A stretch of DNA of 64,000 bases, taken from the NCBI GenBank assembly GCA_021234155.1, contig JAJEKV010000132.1:312001-376000 (forward strand), read 5' to 3'. A model generated the notes under the pieces. That model searched no databases. It saw nothing but the letters and a program-made list of their open reading frames with translations, and had not been told where the DNA came from. This stretch comes from Isoetes taiwanensis (lineage: Eukaryota; Streptophyta; Lycopodiopsida; Isoetales; Isoetaceae). Made by a program: the position numbers and the translations under genes. This document shows, piece after piece, positions 1-11,389 of the stretch. How positions within the stretch are numbered: the stretch's first letter is position 1; every line of letters starts with the position of its first letter.

Positions 1-389
1 GCCTAGATGCGCATTTGATTTTCTTTGGCTCTCGTTCTACAAAAGCTAGGCCACTTACGTGCTAGTAAAAGGCCATATCTTTAGACTTTAGTGTTACATG
101 TGATACAGAACCTTTGAGTGGATGCACTAAGATACCAAGGTACCACCACCTCATCATCCTCTTCTAGTTTTTACTTGCCCATTATCCAATATGTAGTACA
201 AACTTGTATATTTGATTAAGATTTTTCCTTAGCTTGTCTTTAGATGTCATTATATGCTTCTTTTCCTATATCTATGAGATTATGATATGAACTACCATAT
301 TTCCAACGTTCCCCTTTTCTTATCTTAACATATATAAGGCAGTTACATTTTCTGTTTGATTGTAATATTTTTTCCCCAGGAATAATTAT
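1..389. other. AT-rich flank upstream of TAF12, no gene seen
   Basis: I see no convincing coding stretch or recognisable repeat here. It is AT-rich, and it probably holds distal promoter sequence of the TAF12 gene on the + strand. Confidence 0.4.
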
Positions 390-443
390 GGTGGCGACAC
401 GTGTATGACTTCTTAAGGTGGCGACACGTGGATGACTTCCTAA
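390..443. promoter_or_regulatory. Two tandem 27-bp units, each with a CACGTG G-box
   Basis: Units 390-416 and 417-443 differ at only a few positions. Each carries the palindrome CACGTG (398-403 and 425-430) preceded by GA, giving ABRE/G-box-like cores exactly 27 bp apart. G-boxes bind bHLH and bZIP factors in plants. The pair lies several hundred bases before the first TAF12 exon I can support, so a promoter role is inference. Confidence 0.5.
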
Positions 444-1101
444 AGTGTTAAAAAGGAAGGCTAGAAAAATTTCGTGAGACGCATTTATGGCTACGCCTGA
501 ATTCCCCTGTTCTGCCGGATTCTATTTAGAGGAGCCGCCTCTTGGCTCTGTATAATTTCAGTTTGCAGCATCTGATGGGAAGAGCGAGTATGGCGGGTGG
601 GCTATGGCGAGCTATGGCAGTATGCAAGCAATTTGCTAACGGATTTGCAATCCAGCATAATCCAGCAATTTGCTAACCGATTGCAATCCGGTTCAAATCC
701 GGCTGATTTCGCCCCCCAAACCTTTGTTTTCTTCTAATATGTAGAGGAAAAAGAAACTGTCTGCCATATTGCAGACATTTAAGTCCAGAAGAATCAAAGG
801 TTGAAGCACGGAGACGGGCTTGACGCAAGAGGGGCATTTTGCCTGGGCAAAAACAAGGCTGGTTTCGCTGGAAGTGGAAGCGGTCCATCAAAGAAATATG
901 GCAGGGGTAACTATGGTGGAAAAACACCTAACAATGGTAACCAGGCTGGGTCTGGAGGCGCTAGCATTCAGGTTCGTTTGTGCTATTGATCTGTCTGCAT
1001 ATGATCTTTACATAAATAGTTCAAAGTTGTATTCGTTCTAGAAGGCACTGTGTTTTAAATGGCCATGTGCCAGAACTGGTCGCCAAAGGAGTTTTTCTAC
1101 C
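444..1101 (+). other. Probable 5' leader of TAF12; exons uncertain
   Basis: This stretch has a possible non-coding or N-terminal exon ending at a donor-like AG/GT at 971/972, with a glycine- and asparagine-rich reading just before it. A short direct repeat (AGCAATTTGCTAAC) occurs near 630 and 664. No reading frame can be linked with confidence to the TAF12 exons downstream. Confidence 0.3.
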
Positions 1102-2798
1102 ATGGGAGTCCAAGATGTAAAGACTACTACCCAGGTATTCTGGTCACATTAAGGTTCTCTAATATATAAGGTTTAAGTTTGTGTATTGTTCTGCATTATG
1201 TGTGCCATATGTTGGAGACTATTTTCCACTGATTATTGGTATTCCATTTGCAGAGGGTCCAGGCAACACAGCAGTACTCAAGGGCATCTTCAGCCATATC
1301 ACCTGCAGCACAAATGCCAGCATATCCAGGCCAGCCCCAACAATGGATGTCCGGTCAGCCCAGGGTAATGCATCAACAGTCATCCATGCAGTACCAAACT
1401 CAGTTCCAACAGCAAGCAGCACAAAGGCAGCAGCAATTGCGTCAAAACCCACAGTATGTTCACCAATAACAATATCAACAACCACTTTCCCAGCAAGTAC
1501 GGCCCGAATCTCTTGCTCAAAAGAGCTCAGGTTTCATGGGAACCCAACCTGGTGTATCTGGTGTGAAAAGTGTTGGGAAGGCTTCTGAACCTAGTAATCT
1601 CATTTTAGGAAAACGAAGCATTCAAGAAATCGTTGCTCAGGTACGCTTCTTACATCGATTATAAAAGCATAATACAGGGTTGGGAATACCACATGATAAT
1701 TGGAATTAGATTGGATACGAATAGTGCAATTATACTTAGTGGACATGGGCAGCCTAACATCTCAGCTAGATATCTTGAGACATTTGCGTGTAGTGTATGC
1801 ATGGCAACATGCTCTTTGGTAGGATCAAGTGACTCTATATCGAGTATCATTGCCTAAAGCAAGCATCACAACATAGTTGTCATGAATAAAATAACCTGCA
1901 AGACAGTACTAAAATATCACTTATCTGTTGTTGCATAAATGGCAGATGCTATTAGAATTAGAAGAAATTTATTTGGCTCGTCTGGTTTTTTACAGTGGCA
2001 TACTGTTTCTTGGTTGTGTCTAATACGCTTCTTTCATTGTTATTATAGGTCGATCCACATGAGAAGCTGGATCCGGAAGTTGAAGACGTCTTGCTGGAAA
2101 TTGCTGATGACTTTGTTGAAACAGTAATGATCTTGCATGCCTCAAGTTATGATAATTTCCCATGTTCTCTTTATAGCTATGCAATAAGTATTAGGTGATG
2201 CACAAAAACTGCTTTGGTGAGTCTGGATTTTGGATGTTTTGGGTTTTGGTGGATGGTTTTGTTGGCTTTTTCTAAGTCATCTTTGGCAGGTGACAACGTT
2301 TGCTTGTGCGTTGGCTAAGCATCGGAAATCTTCTGTTTTGGAAGCAAAAGATGTTCTGCTACATTTGGGTGAGATGGCGGTATAAATTTCTGAATTAGCG
2401 CGATTATGTTTCTTGCTAACCTTCATTTTTATGAATTTGCTATAGAAAGGAATTGGAACATGACAATTCCTGGATTTGGAGGAGATGAATACCGATCATA
2501 TAAGAGGCCGGTGAGTAAAACTTCTGTAAAGTACATAATATTGATCTTATCTTATTTCAATTAAAAACATTATAATGTTTTTAACTTTTCTGTCTTTGGT
2601 TTGCCAGTCAGTAAGTGAGCTGCATAGGCAACGGCTTGCCTCGGTATGGTTTACATCATTATATGCTATGTTCTTGGTGTCTTGCTAAGTCAGTTCTAAT
2701 GTTCTTGCATGACTTCTCAGGTCCGACAGTCACTAGCAGCAGGATCGGAGGGCATCACAAAGAATGCCTCTCAAAACAACCCACAATATGGAAGCTGA
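1102..2798 (+). CDS. TAF12: TFIID/SAGA subunit TAF12, multi-exon, with an in-frame stop in its Gln-rich exon
   Basis: TAF12 pairs with TAF4 through a histone fold in TFIID (and with the ADA1-type subunit in SAGA) during RNA polymerase II initiation. Exons read as 1102-1134 (tentative start), 1254-1640, 2049-2123, 2290-2368, 2446-2510, 2608-2643 and 2721-2798, all with GT-AG borders and matching phases. The second exon encodes a Gln-rich N-terminal region ending [11 protein letters not shown]. The next three carry the histone fold, with [36 protein letters not shown] and [11 protein letters not shown], all typical of plant TAF12. The tail ends NNPQYGS. One oddity is a TAA at 1467-1469 inside the Gln-rich run, where CAA would be expected. 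This may be a true nonsense change, a base error, or lie in an alternatively spliced segment (a donor-like GGTAATG near 1364 and an acceptor-like CCCAG near 1492). Family identity is certain; whether it is functional is not. Confidence 0.85.
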
Positions 2799-3306
2799 AC
2801 ATTGTCACATGTACATGTCCACTTTCCCTGTATATTTTCCATGAGATGAGATGAAATCAAGATGGGGTGAGATCAGATGAGATGAAAAGTTTATTATAAG
2901 GTCTTTGAAGATATCTAAATGATCATTCATAGCCATCAATTAGAGGTGCATCTGCTCTTCTGTCGAACAACAATTTTCATGCCCACAAGAAGAAATATAT
3001 TTTGATAAGCAAGGTCCATATCTCACTTTATATGGTGCGTCTGTTTGAAAGAGTGGAAAGTTAAGATTGAGGTTGTTAATATTGTTTGTTGGTTTTCAAA
3101 TATGTCCAAATGATCGGACATGGCCCAAATAAGCAATGGTGTTCTGAGCATTTCAGAGGCGCTCTTTTTCTTGGTTCGTGGCCCATAGAAAATTTAGACG
3201 GTAGATGGCTTCAGTCTTGCAGAGAGGGAACCCTTGCATGTAGGCAGAACCTGTGGTTGATCTGTTTGCTGGAATAAGGGTTAAGTTCTTCGATGATAAT
3301 CTAGGG
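2799..3306. other. TAF12 3' region and spacer
   Basis: Non-coding. It holds a short GAGAT/GATGA-rich simple-repeat patch at about 2842-2886 just after the TAF12 stop. No other gene is visible. Confidence 0.4.
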
Positions 3307-4084
3307 TGGAGGTAGCGTGCCCAGGCGTGGTGTCATGTGCAGACATTGTTGCTTTTGCAGCGCGTGACATTGTTGCTTTTGCTGAGCCTGGCGCTAACTT
3401 ACACAAGTGGTAAAATTGTGCAGTCTGGCGGTCCTTCCTGGAAGCTGAGATCCGGCAGAAGAGATGGCACCTTTTCATCCGATGCTGTTGCCAACGCTAA
3501 CCTCCCTCCTCCCACTTCTAATCTCACCCAACTCTTTGCCTCCAAAGGCCTCTCCCAAGCAGAAATGCTCATTCTTTCCGGTGGGTTTTTTCAGACTTTA
3601 GCCTACTTATTCAATTCATATCCTCGTTTATAAAATATTCTTAACCTGAATGAATCCCGTATTGGTAATTGCAGGTGCTCATACGATTGGCTTCTCACAC
3701 TGCAGCTCCTTCACCAGCAGACTCTACAACTTCAACAGCTCTTTCGATACGGACCCTTCCCTCGATTCCAACCTTGCCCAAAAACTTAAACAGTCTTGCC
3801 CTAGTCAGAACTCCGACGCCTCCAAATTGGTGGACATGGACGAATTTTCCACCACGTTTGACAGCAAGTATTATATTGGATTAACCCATCACAAAGGCCT
3901 CTTCACTTCTGATGCAGCTCTTCTCACAGATCCCTCTACTGCCAACTTAGTCCAGCAAAACACTAATAAGAAAGTGTTCTTTAACAATTTTGTTAATGCC
4001 ATGATAAAGATGAGCGAGATCGATGTGAAGACTGGTCAAGATGGCCAGATTCGCAAAAATTGCAGTGTCGTCAATAGCACCTGA
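3307..4084 (+). pseudogene. Class III secretory peroxidase, 5'-truncated and frameshifted
   Basis: Class III peroxidases oxidise phenolics with H2O2 in the cell wall or vacuole. The fragment starts inside the fold with VACPGVVSCADIVAFAARD, then SGGPSWKLRSGRRDG. Exon 1 ends at 3580, a 94-bp GT-AG intron follows, and exon 2 (3675-4084) begins with the proximal haem-ligand signature AHTIGFSHC and runs to a normal C-terminus. The signal peptide and the distal-His half are absent. A 24-bp in-frame tandem duplication of the ADIVAFA coding segment (copies starting at 3342 and 3366) is followed by a stop and a shift of frame before SGGPSW. This is therefore a dead fragment, although the second exon is intact. 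Confidence 0.85.
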
Positions 4085-5199
4085 TGACTTCTCCATAAAC
4101 AAATCTTAAATGATCATTGAGCATATGATCATTGGGCAAATTGTATATAGATACATTGAAAAATTGATTGACATGGAATTAAACAAAAGAAGATTCTTTT
4201 ACCATCGCTCTTTTTCTGAGTTTGCTTCAAATAATTGTATCAAATCTTTGCTTCGGATTTTTGCTTGTTGCAAATCTTTACATCAAATCTTTACTGTGTA
4301 TCAGATGCTCTCTCCACTCGACACCCTTGTGTTGTTCAATTTTTGCATTGCATTTGTAGCCAGTACACAAAAGAACCACATACGCTTAAAACAACTAGCA
4401 AAAATGGATGTTATTATAAATAATTAGACATGACTTTTATTATTGCATCTCAGCCTTTTGATTCTTCTTCCTGTAACCAGATTTGTTAGATATTTGATCA
4501 TAAGGTAAATCTGTCCTATTTGTTCCAGATTATTAGTATAAACGGCATGACTGATACATTACATCTTAGATATATTCCTTTCTTGATTATCAAAATAGAC
4601 AATGGAGGCTCATTAGATCAGTGTGGCCTGGGTAACGCTAGGATGGATATGTGTTGCGTTATCTTTGCCTTGAATGAATGCGGTATAATATAATGTATTC
4701 ATATTTAACTGTTAGTAATCCTGGCAAAGATGTGTTGAAGAAGAAAAAAAAAAACGGGAATCCTATAGTCGTTATGGTCACCATCCTTCTATCGTGCGGG
4801 CACTGAACACACGGCAAAAAAATGCAGGTTTAAATCCTGCGTGTTCTAGCATCTATAGACTATTTGGGGAAGAGAAACGTTCGCGGCGGCCTTGGCCGCC
4901 GCGATAAGTTTCTTGTAGATCTAATTTAAAACATCTATACAATTCAGCTGTTTAGCTAAATTTTGAAATCTTTTGTATCATAATGCCTTGGCGAATATAT
5001 ATGCTATCTGTTTTTCTGAAGAAATATGTTTCAACTGAATATAACCTTTACTTACCATATCTCTTATAAAATGCATTTCCATCTCAATATTCTTTATCCT
5101 CCCATGCAAAGCTAGATTTTTTTGTCATTGCAATATAACTCTAATTGTCACAAAATAGTTCAATACTTCCCTCTTGTTTTATTTCTACCTCATTAAAAA
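4085..5199. other. AT-rich spacer with one strong GC hairpin
   Basis: No gene is seen. Apart from the hairpin at 4873-4913, it is AT-rich with a short poly-A tract near 4743. Confidence 0.4.
4873..4913. repeat. Perfect 9-bp GC hairpin with outer arms; related copy at 59271-59315
   Basis: GCGGCGGCC (4883-4891), a TT loop and GGCCGCCGC (4894-4902) form a perfect stem. AGAAAC (4873-4878) and GTTTCT (4908-4913) can pair outside it. The flank after the stem, GATAAGTTTCTTGTAG, recurs at 59300-59315 beside a decayed form of the same GC stem. This indicates a dispersed repeat with a structured end. Confidence 0.5.
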
Positions 5200-6560
5200 G
5201 TCTCTTTGTCTAGACGATTTCCTTTGCTGCTAAAGTTGTTGATGCATATTCAGATTTTGCTGTGGATAAAGCAATTGAAGATTTCTTCTTGCCCCTCCAA
5301 CTCATAAGACCACCTCCCAAAAATAATGTATAGCTTGAAGTTGATTTCCTTTCATCAATGTCTCCACACCAATCAACATCACTATATCCCTTGAGTTGCA
5401 AGTCTTCTAAATTGTGTACAATCCCTGTATTTTTTTGTTAGCTTTTAGATGCCTTAACACTTTCTTTGCAGCCTACCAGTGGCCTCTTCTTGGATTGCTA
5501 CTATACCTTCTCAAGACATTTATTATAAATGCTATGTCAGGTCTCGTGTTATTTGCATCTAATAATTAACAATTAATTAACTGCCTATATGGGACCTTTG
5601 TCATTTCTTCTTTCTCTTTATCCATTTCAGGACACATATGCTTTGACAACTTTGGTTCCCACATGTATTGGAGCTTTAATAGGATTACATTGCTCCATGC
5701 CAAGTTTCTCAGGCATTGAGTCAACATACTTACTTTGGCACAACGAGATCCTTTTGTTTTCTCTATTTCTTTTCACTTGTATTCCTAAGAACTGTGAAAG
5801 TGACCTTAAGTCAACCATTTTGAATCTCTCTTTCAGTGTTCCTTTATACTATTTTAGAATATCCAGACTATTTGCTGCTAATCAAAGTCATCCACATAGA
5901 TGGTCAATAATTCTCTTTCTTTAGAATGTACACATTTCCATCATTTGCAAGCTTCTCATAACCTTGTTCTTTCAAGTATTGATCTATACACATGTACCTT
6001 TGTCTTGGATAATGTTTTAACCCAGAAACAACCCCTTTTAGTCTCCAGATCTTTATTTTATATTTTTCAAATCCTTATGCTTGTTTCGTATACACCTCTT
6101 TTTCTAAATTTGCATTAAGAAATGCAGTGTATACATCTATATGATGTAACTCTAAATTCAGAGCATTTGTGATGGCAATAATCATCCTAATACTTGCCAA
6201 TTTTAGAATAGGTGAATATGCTTCCTCAAAATCTATACATTTCTTTTGCGAATATTCTTGACCACCAATCTTGCTTTGTGCTTTGGACTTCTATCAAAAT
6301 TTAATTTGATCTTATATATCCATTCATTTAGAATTGCTTGCTTTCCCTTTGGTAAATCAATAATTTCATCTGTTGACGTTCTTTCAAAAGCCTTCATTTT
6401 CTCATTCATGACCTCCTTCCATTTGTGTGTTTCAAAACCATTTACTTCTTCCTCAAAAAATTATGGAACTCCTACCTCCATTACCATTAAGGCTTCTGTA
6501 TCATGTTCTTGTTGCAACTGTAATCTAGCATTTTTGCCATTTTCTGTTTTTCATACACTT
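5200..6560 (-). mobile_element. Ty1/copia pol relic: reverse transcriptase and RNase H
   Basis: Read on the minus strand, the order is that of a copia pol gene. At 6440-6250 it resembles the RT start (LPKGKQAI, then NEWIYKIK and KARLVVK). At about 6120 comes a FLNANLEKEVY block, matching the copia FLNG-LEEEIYM motif. At 5818-5627 comes SLSQFLGIQVKRN (RT end). At 5401-5210 comes RNase H with GYSDVDWCGDIDERKSTSSY and SSIALSTAKSEY. Frameshifts and stops break it throughout. No LTRs were identified. Confidence 0.8.
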
Positions 6561-6950
6561 CATTATCAAGTTTTGCTTCTTCTATAAAGTCTTTGACTTT
6601 TAGTTCTCCTTTTCCTGAATTTTACAACTGGTTGAGCATCATAATTGCCTGCAATTTGGTCAGCAGTTTGTACCTCATCATTTCCTGTAACTTGTTCCGC
6701 AGTTTGGCTTCTATCATCACTTTCCTTTGTATCGTTATCCTCGTCATTCTCAGCTATGTCAGTGAACTCTTTCACATCAGTTTTGATCTTCTTAATCTTC
6801 CCTTGTTTGCATGGAACATTTTCACTTGATTTTAATTTATATAATTCATTTTCCATAAAAGTAACATCCCGACTTATGCTTTTTGAATTTTTGTTTTGGT
6901 GTGTTATGGAAGATGTCGTTTTTTTGGTTTGGAAAAAAAAAAGATTCAAT
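6561..6950 (-). pseudogene. Possible upstream part of the copia polyprotein (linker)
   Basis: A 127-residue minus-strand reading rich in Lys, Asp, Glu and Ser lies directly upstream of the copia RT block. Its position and polar, acidic composition fit the variable segment between integrase and RT in copia polyproteins. No domain motif is visible, so the assignment rests on context. Confidence 0.35.
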
Positions 6951-7775
6951 TAGCAAGTTCATACATAATATATAAACTATTAAAGATTGCACAAATCCCA
7001 TAATATACCAAAACAAAAAATTTCAAACCTTTTTAGTAGCAAATGAAGAGTCCAGCTTTTGAGCAGGTAGTTTCTGGCCACAAGCTTCTTTATTTTCTTT
7101 TCCAATCAAAATACAATGAAATGAATTTCAAAGTACATTTCTATCCAATATAAAGATTATAATTCTAGCCTCATCTCGAGTTTGACACTCTTCACAGACC
7201 TGAATTTTCGATTCAATTTGATAAGGTGGATAAAGCTCCCCAGTTGCCACAGAGTTTCTAAAAAAAATTATGGCATATGAGTTCCTGAAAAACATCCTGG
7301 CATATGATTATGTTGCAACTACATCCTCTATTGCAGCTGTGGCAAGAGCAGGGGATTGAATAGCAGGAGATTTGAGGCCAACTATTGTCTTTTCGTATAT
7401 CCAACTCCGACACTCCGTACGCTTTTGCTTCTAGCTTCAAGTGATTACTTGTATACGAGGGTCAGAGGATTCTAAACAGCCCGAGAATGATAAGATGAAA
7501 ATAATTTTTTTATTTTTGCAAACGACGTCGTGATTGCTCCTCTTTGATCTATGTCAGCTGCTACAGGGTTAGCGTATAAAGGTGGGAGACACCTTTTGTG
7601 TCGGTGACACATAGTGCTTACTGGGTGCTTTCTTAGCATGCTTTATTTGTATTTCTTCAAAAATATTTGTATTCCTTTTTTTGATATTTTTCTCTAAAAT
7701 GCATTGATATTTTGCCTTGAAATACAAAATTTCAACCTTAATGGAGTTAAAAAAATAAAAATAAATACACCCTCT
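6951..7775. other. Spacer, no gene seen
   Basis: AT-rich and without a convincing reading frame. A short inverted motif, GGAGACACC / GTGTC, occurs at about 7583-7605. The region may include undetected LTR sequence of the neighbouring copia relic. Confidence 0.3.
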
Positions 7776-8210
7776 TTTTTTTTCAACGGCGTCAAACTTT
7801 ATTGAAATTCCAAGCCAAAAGCCCAATATAAATGCACAGGCGGGAATACAATCTCAGAGGATAATCATGATCCACTAAGTAGAACCACTAGCCTATGCAT
7901 AAGACAATGCTCAAATGGAACTCAAATATCAACTGTCGCTTGGCAGGAGCAAGGGAAGAGCAATGGTAGGCCTTAGCAATTCTAGGTTGTGCGTCCTGGA
8001 GGACAACTGCAGGAGGAATATCCAAACCCTGGAAGACACACAATCTTCTGCGCTTCCAGATGGACCATAACAACTATCCTGATGCTAAATGAAATGCTTG
8101 GCTCTACAACTTATTCCAAGTATTCGGATAAATAACAAGGAGCACTTGCTGACATATCAATGTCACATGCAAAAAAGAAAGCAGCCTAGACCAAATAGGC
8201 TGGAGATGAT
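7776..8210 (-). mobile_element. 3' end of an L1-type LINE, 5'-truncated
   Basis: On the minus strand a reading with WSIWKRRRLCVFQ resembles the conserved region after the zf-RVT domain of plant L1-type LINEs. It is followed by an AATAAA-containing 3' UTR (complement of about 7798-7806) and ends in an A-run (the T-run at 7777-7788 on the + strand). Strong 5' truncation with an A tail is the usual outcome of LINE integration. Confidence 0.65.
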
Positions 8211-9380
8211 CACATAAAGCGTGCAGTTTATGGTCTTAGACAGTCACTTCGACAATGGTTTTTTTGCATGGACAGTTTCCTAAGAGAACAAGGGTTTCAG
8301 AAACTACATTATGATGATAAACTTTATGTTTTAAAGCAAGAAGAAGAATTCTGCATTTTGGCATTATATATTGACGATTATCTAATGTTTTCAAATAGTA
8401 TTCATTTCTTGAATGATTGCAAGGAGATTCTGAAATAAAGATTTCAGATGACAGATCTAGGGTCACTGAAACAATTCTTGGGTATTCAAGTATTCAGAGA
8501 TAGAAAAAAACAAAGATGTTGAAGCTGTCTCAAAGCAAAAATGTGTTGAATATACTAAACGGATTTGGTGTGGCTGATGATAAACAATGCATCTTTAGTT
8601 ATATGGCAGAAATGATCTCTTCAGCAATGTCCTAAAACTGAAATGAATACAACAGATATGGAGAATGTACCTTTCAGCGAGCTCATAGGATGTTTATTGT
8701 ATGTGTCTAAATACTAGACCGGACATTGCTTATGATGTGAATCTGCTAATCAGATTTTGCAATAACCCAAGTAGAGTACACTGGCTTGTTGCCGAACGCG
8801 TTCTCAGAAAGTTGAGAGGAACTATAAATGATGGCTTAATATACAAGGTTGATGGAAATAGTAAGCTGGAATTAAGTGCTTCTGCAGACACAGACTGGGG
8901 AGAATATATAGACACAAGAAAATCTATGTCTGGATATGTAGTTATGCTTGCAGACTGTCCAGTATCTTGGAGGAGTAAAAAGCAAACATCAATTGCTTTA
9001 TCTTCAGCTAAAGCGGAATATGTTGCATGTGCTTTGGTGGTGAAAGAAATATTATGGCTTAGAAGGTTGCTCAATGAAGTTGATTTTGTGCAGGACACCT
9101 CAAGAAAATTATATTTGGATAAGATGAGCTGCATAGCAATTGCTAAGAATCCGTATACTAGGAAAGAACCAAACATATAGAAATGGAAATGCATTTAATC
9201 AAGAATTTGGTTTTGGACAAAAGCCTACAGTTACATTATTTAGAAACATCCATACAAACAACTGACATATTCACCAAAGTTCTTACTAAGCCAAAGTTTT
9301 GCTATGTTAAATCCAAGATGAACGTTGCAGATAATCAGAGGAATGTAGCCTCTGATGAAACAAGTACAATATAATGCCAT
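8211..9380 (+). mobile_element. Ty1/copia pol 3' half: reverse transcriptase and RNase H
   Basis: The fragment opens inside RT with KRAVYGLRQSLRQWF, continues through the catalytic block ALYIDDYLMFSN (a YIDD form of YVDD) and SLKQFLGIQVF. After short frameshifts it reads through a long RNase H frame (8701-9180) with ADTDWGEYIDTRKSMSGY and SSAKAEYVACALVVKEILWLRRLL. A last piece includes TTDIFTKVLTKPKF, typical of the copia C-terminus. Gag, protease and integrase are absent, so the element is 5'-truncated, ending next to the LINE fragment at 8210. Confidence 0.88.
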
Positions 9381-9390
9381 GAAGGAGGAG
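9381..9390 (+). other. Polypurine tract of the copia element
   Basis: GAAGGAGGAG stands immediately before the TG that opens the LTR. It follows the copia pol end by about 50 bases, the expected place for plus-strand priming. Confidence 0.7.
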
Positions 9391-9845
9391 TGTAAGAAAT
9401 GAGAAATAAGTCATGGCATCAATATTCGACCATTGGAATGCAGTGTATTGTAATAATTCAACTCACTAGAATGAGTCAAACGACTTTCTAAATTGAGTCA
9501 ATATCTGGATACAATGAGATGGATCCAATCGATGTCCGATATAGAAGTATGCACAAAGGGTGATCATTAGATCATAAGTAGATGTAATCGGAAGGGGTAG
9601 GCATGCGGTCGAAATTTGATTTGGGCTAGTCATGGGGTGGATTTAGTTTAAAACGAACATGCGTGTGCTGGCCAAGAGATATATATTTTGGATATAAATG
9701 AAGCATTGTCCGTTTTATATGAACAATGAATTTCAATGGTTTTTCTAGTCTAAGGTTATTTGCTACTGTTTCTGACGTTGTTCATTTGCTTGCCCTCAAT
9801 TTATAAGAAGTACAACTAAGTTCAGCTTCAGCCCTGTCCTCAACA
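9391..9845 (+). repeat. 3' LTR of the copia element (end approximate)
   Basis: Begins TGTAAGAAATG right after the polypurine tract. It contains a TATA-like stretch near 9691-9703 and a plausible CA end near 9845. There is no second LTR in the window to fix the end. Confidence 0.55.
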
Positions 9846-10918
9846 TAGAATGCTGAATTCGTCAATTATATTACCAAATACCCTCATTGATGCTGGAATG
9901 GGCTAGATTTTTCCACACTAATGTGCAGCTTATGCTTGATCCTCCAAGGAGCTCATGCATGTGGACTTGACTTGAGAGCCGAACGGTTCAATAGGCCTTT
10001 GGACCATGGACTTAATCTATTGAAGAGTTTCATCCTTCAATGAAATGCAATGAAACAATATATTAAACAAGAGCATACAGTTAAACTCAAAATGAGAGAG
10101 AATCCATACCCGTTGTGGCTCGTGGCCGGTAATACTTGAATAGAAAAATGGTTGAGGCAAATATCTTAGTAGAGAAAGGATGCAAAAGAGGACGATGTTA
10201 ACAAAAATCCTCAAGTGGGCTTATATGGGCAGATTAGGGTGAGGTAACATGGGTACATGTATAAGAATGCCATATATAGGTATAAACTACGTATAAAAGT
10301 GACTTATAGCTTATAATTGGATCTAGTATTCCAAGATTGGTGATACTGGGTCGGGAGTGTAACACCATCATTGGATAGTTTACATCTCAAATTTCTAGCA
10401 TTGCTCATTCCCCCACTATCATGTCGCATACTTCAAGATTCAAATAAGACAAGTTATTCAATGGCTTTTTTATACAAGGTTGTAGTTAATGGTACAATGT
10501 AGGTATTAAAAAGCTTCAACAAATACTTTGTAACTAGAGAACTAATATCAAAGCACATTACCCTGCTGCCAAAGCTTTTAGAATACTGGTTGTATAAGTT
10601 ATTTTAGCAGATGGGGCAGGTAGGTTACTAAAGGTTTGGAGACTTATGGTGAAAAAGTCTTAGGGGTATATGGGGTTTCAATTCCTTTACCATCTTCTAT
10701 ATGGCCCAACTTCTATATACCAAGTTCAAATCTTGGTGGAGAGCTTCGGCATTGTGCATTCATTTTATTCCAAATATACTCCTCAGGTTGCAAATAGGGA
10801 AAATTCCAAATATATAATTGTGGGCTTTTCAAGCCCAATTAATGGGAAATATTCGAGGGAAAACTTAAAACCAGAACACCAACTTTATGAAAATATAGCA
10901 AAACCCTATATAAAAATT
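9846..10918. other. Spacer, no gene seen
   Basis: No convincing coding region. At about 10776-10820 it has a direct-oriented copy of the GGGAAAATTC..AAATAT motif that also bounds the next feature. Confidence 0.3.
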
Positions 10919-11389
10919 AGGGAAAATTCTAAACATACCCCTCAACTTTGCAAATATTCTAAAAATACCCTCCAATTGAAGAGCATTTTGTTAGATATGG
11001 TGATATAATTTTTGTCGCTCCTCAAATTCAAAGGTTGTCTTCATGAACATTATAGATTAGGATAAAAATTTCCAACAAGACAGCCATTTAAAGGAGTTTT
11101 ATGTGTATGGAATCAACTATACCATGTACGTATATACATATTTAGGCATATGGGATGCACAAACTTATACATGGGGCTGATGTGTAAATTCCACAGCCCT
11201 TCATTTAGCATATTCATGGAACTATGCTTGGATCCAATGATAAAAAAAAACAATAAGGATAGAACAATCATCACCCTCATCCTGAAAGCAACTTTTCATT
11301 TGATCACAAAAATGTTAATTGGCATTCTGTTTCTAAAAGTACTTTTGGGATATTTGCAAACTCGGAGGAATATATTTGCAATTTTCCCT
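10919..11389. mobile_element. Possible MITE bounded by about 42-bp imperfect inverted repeats
   Basis: The left arm (10919-10960, starting AGGGAAAATTCTAAACATAC) and the reverse complement of the right arm (11347-11389) match at most positions, giving a 471-bp unit. The interior has no coding capacity. No clear target duplication was found, so the class is unknown; an inverted pair of related repeats is the alternative. Confidence 0.45.

Noticed and set aside
673-927. 84-residue minus-strand ORF
   Set aside because: No motif, and the TAF12 signal is on the other strand.
801-989. Gly/Lys-rich 62-residue reading near a splice-donor-like site
   Set aside because: Could be a TAF12 5' exon or a gag-like scrap, but no motif supports either, so it was not called as a gene.
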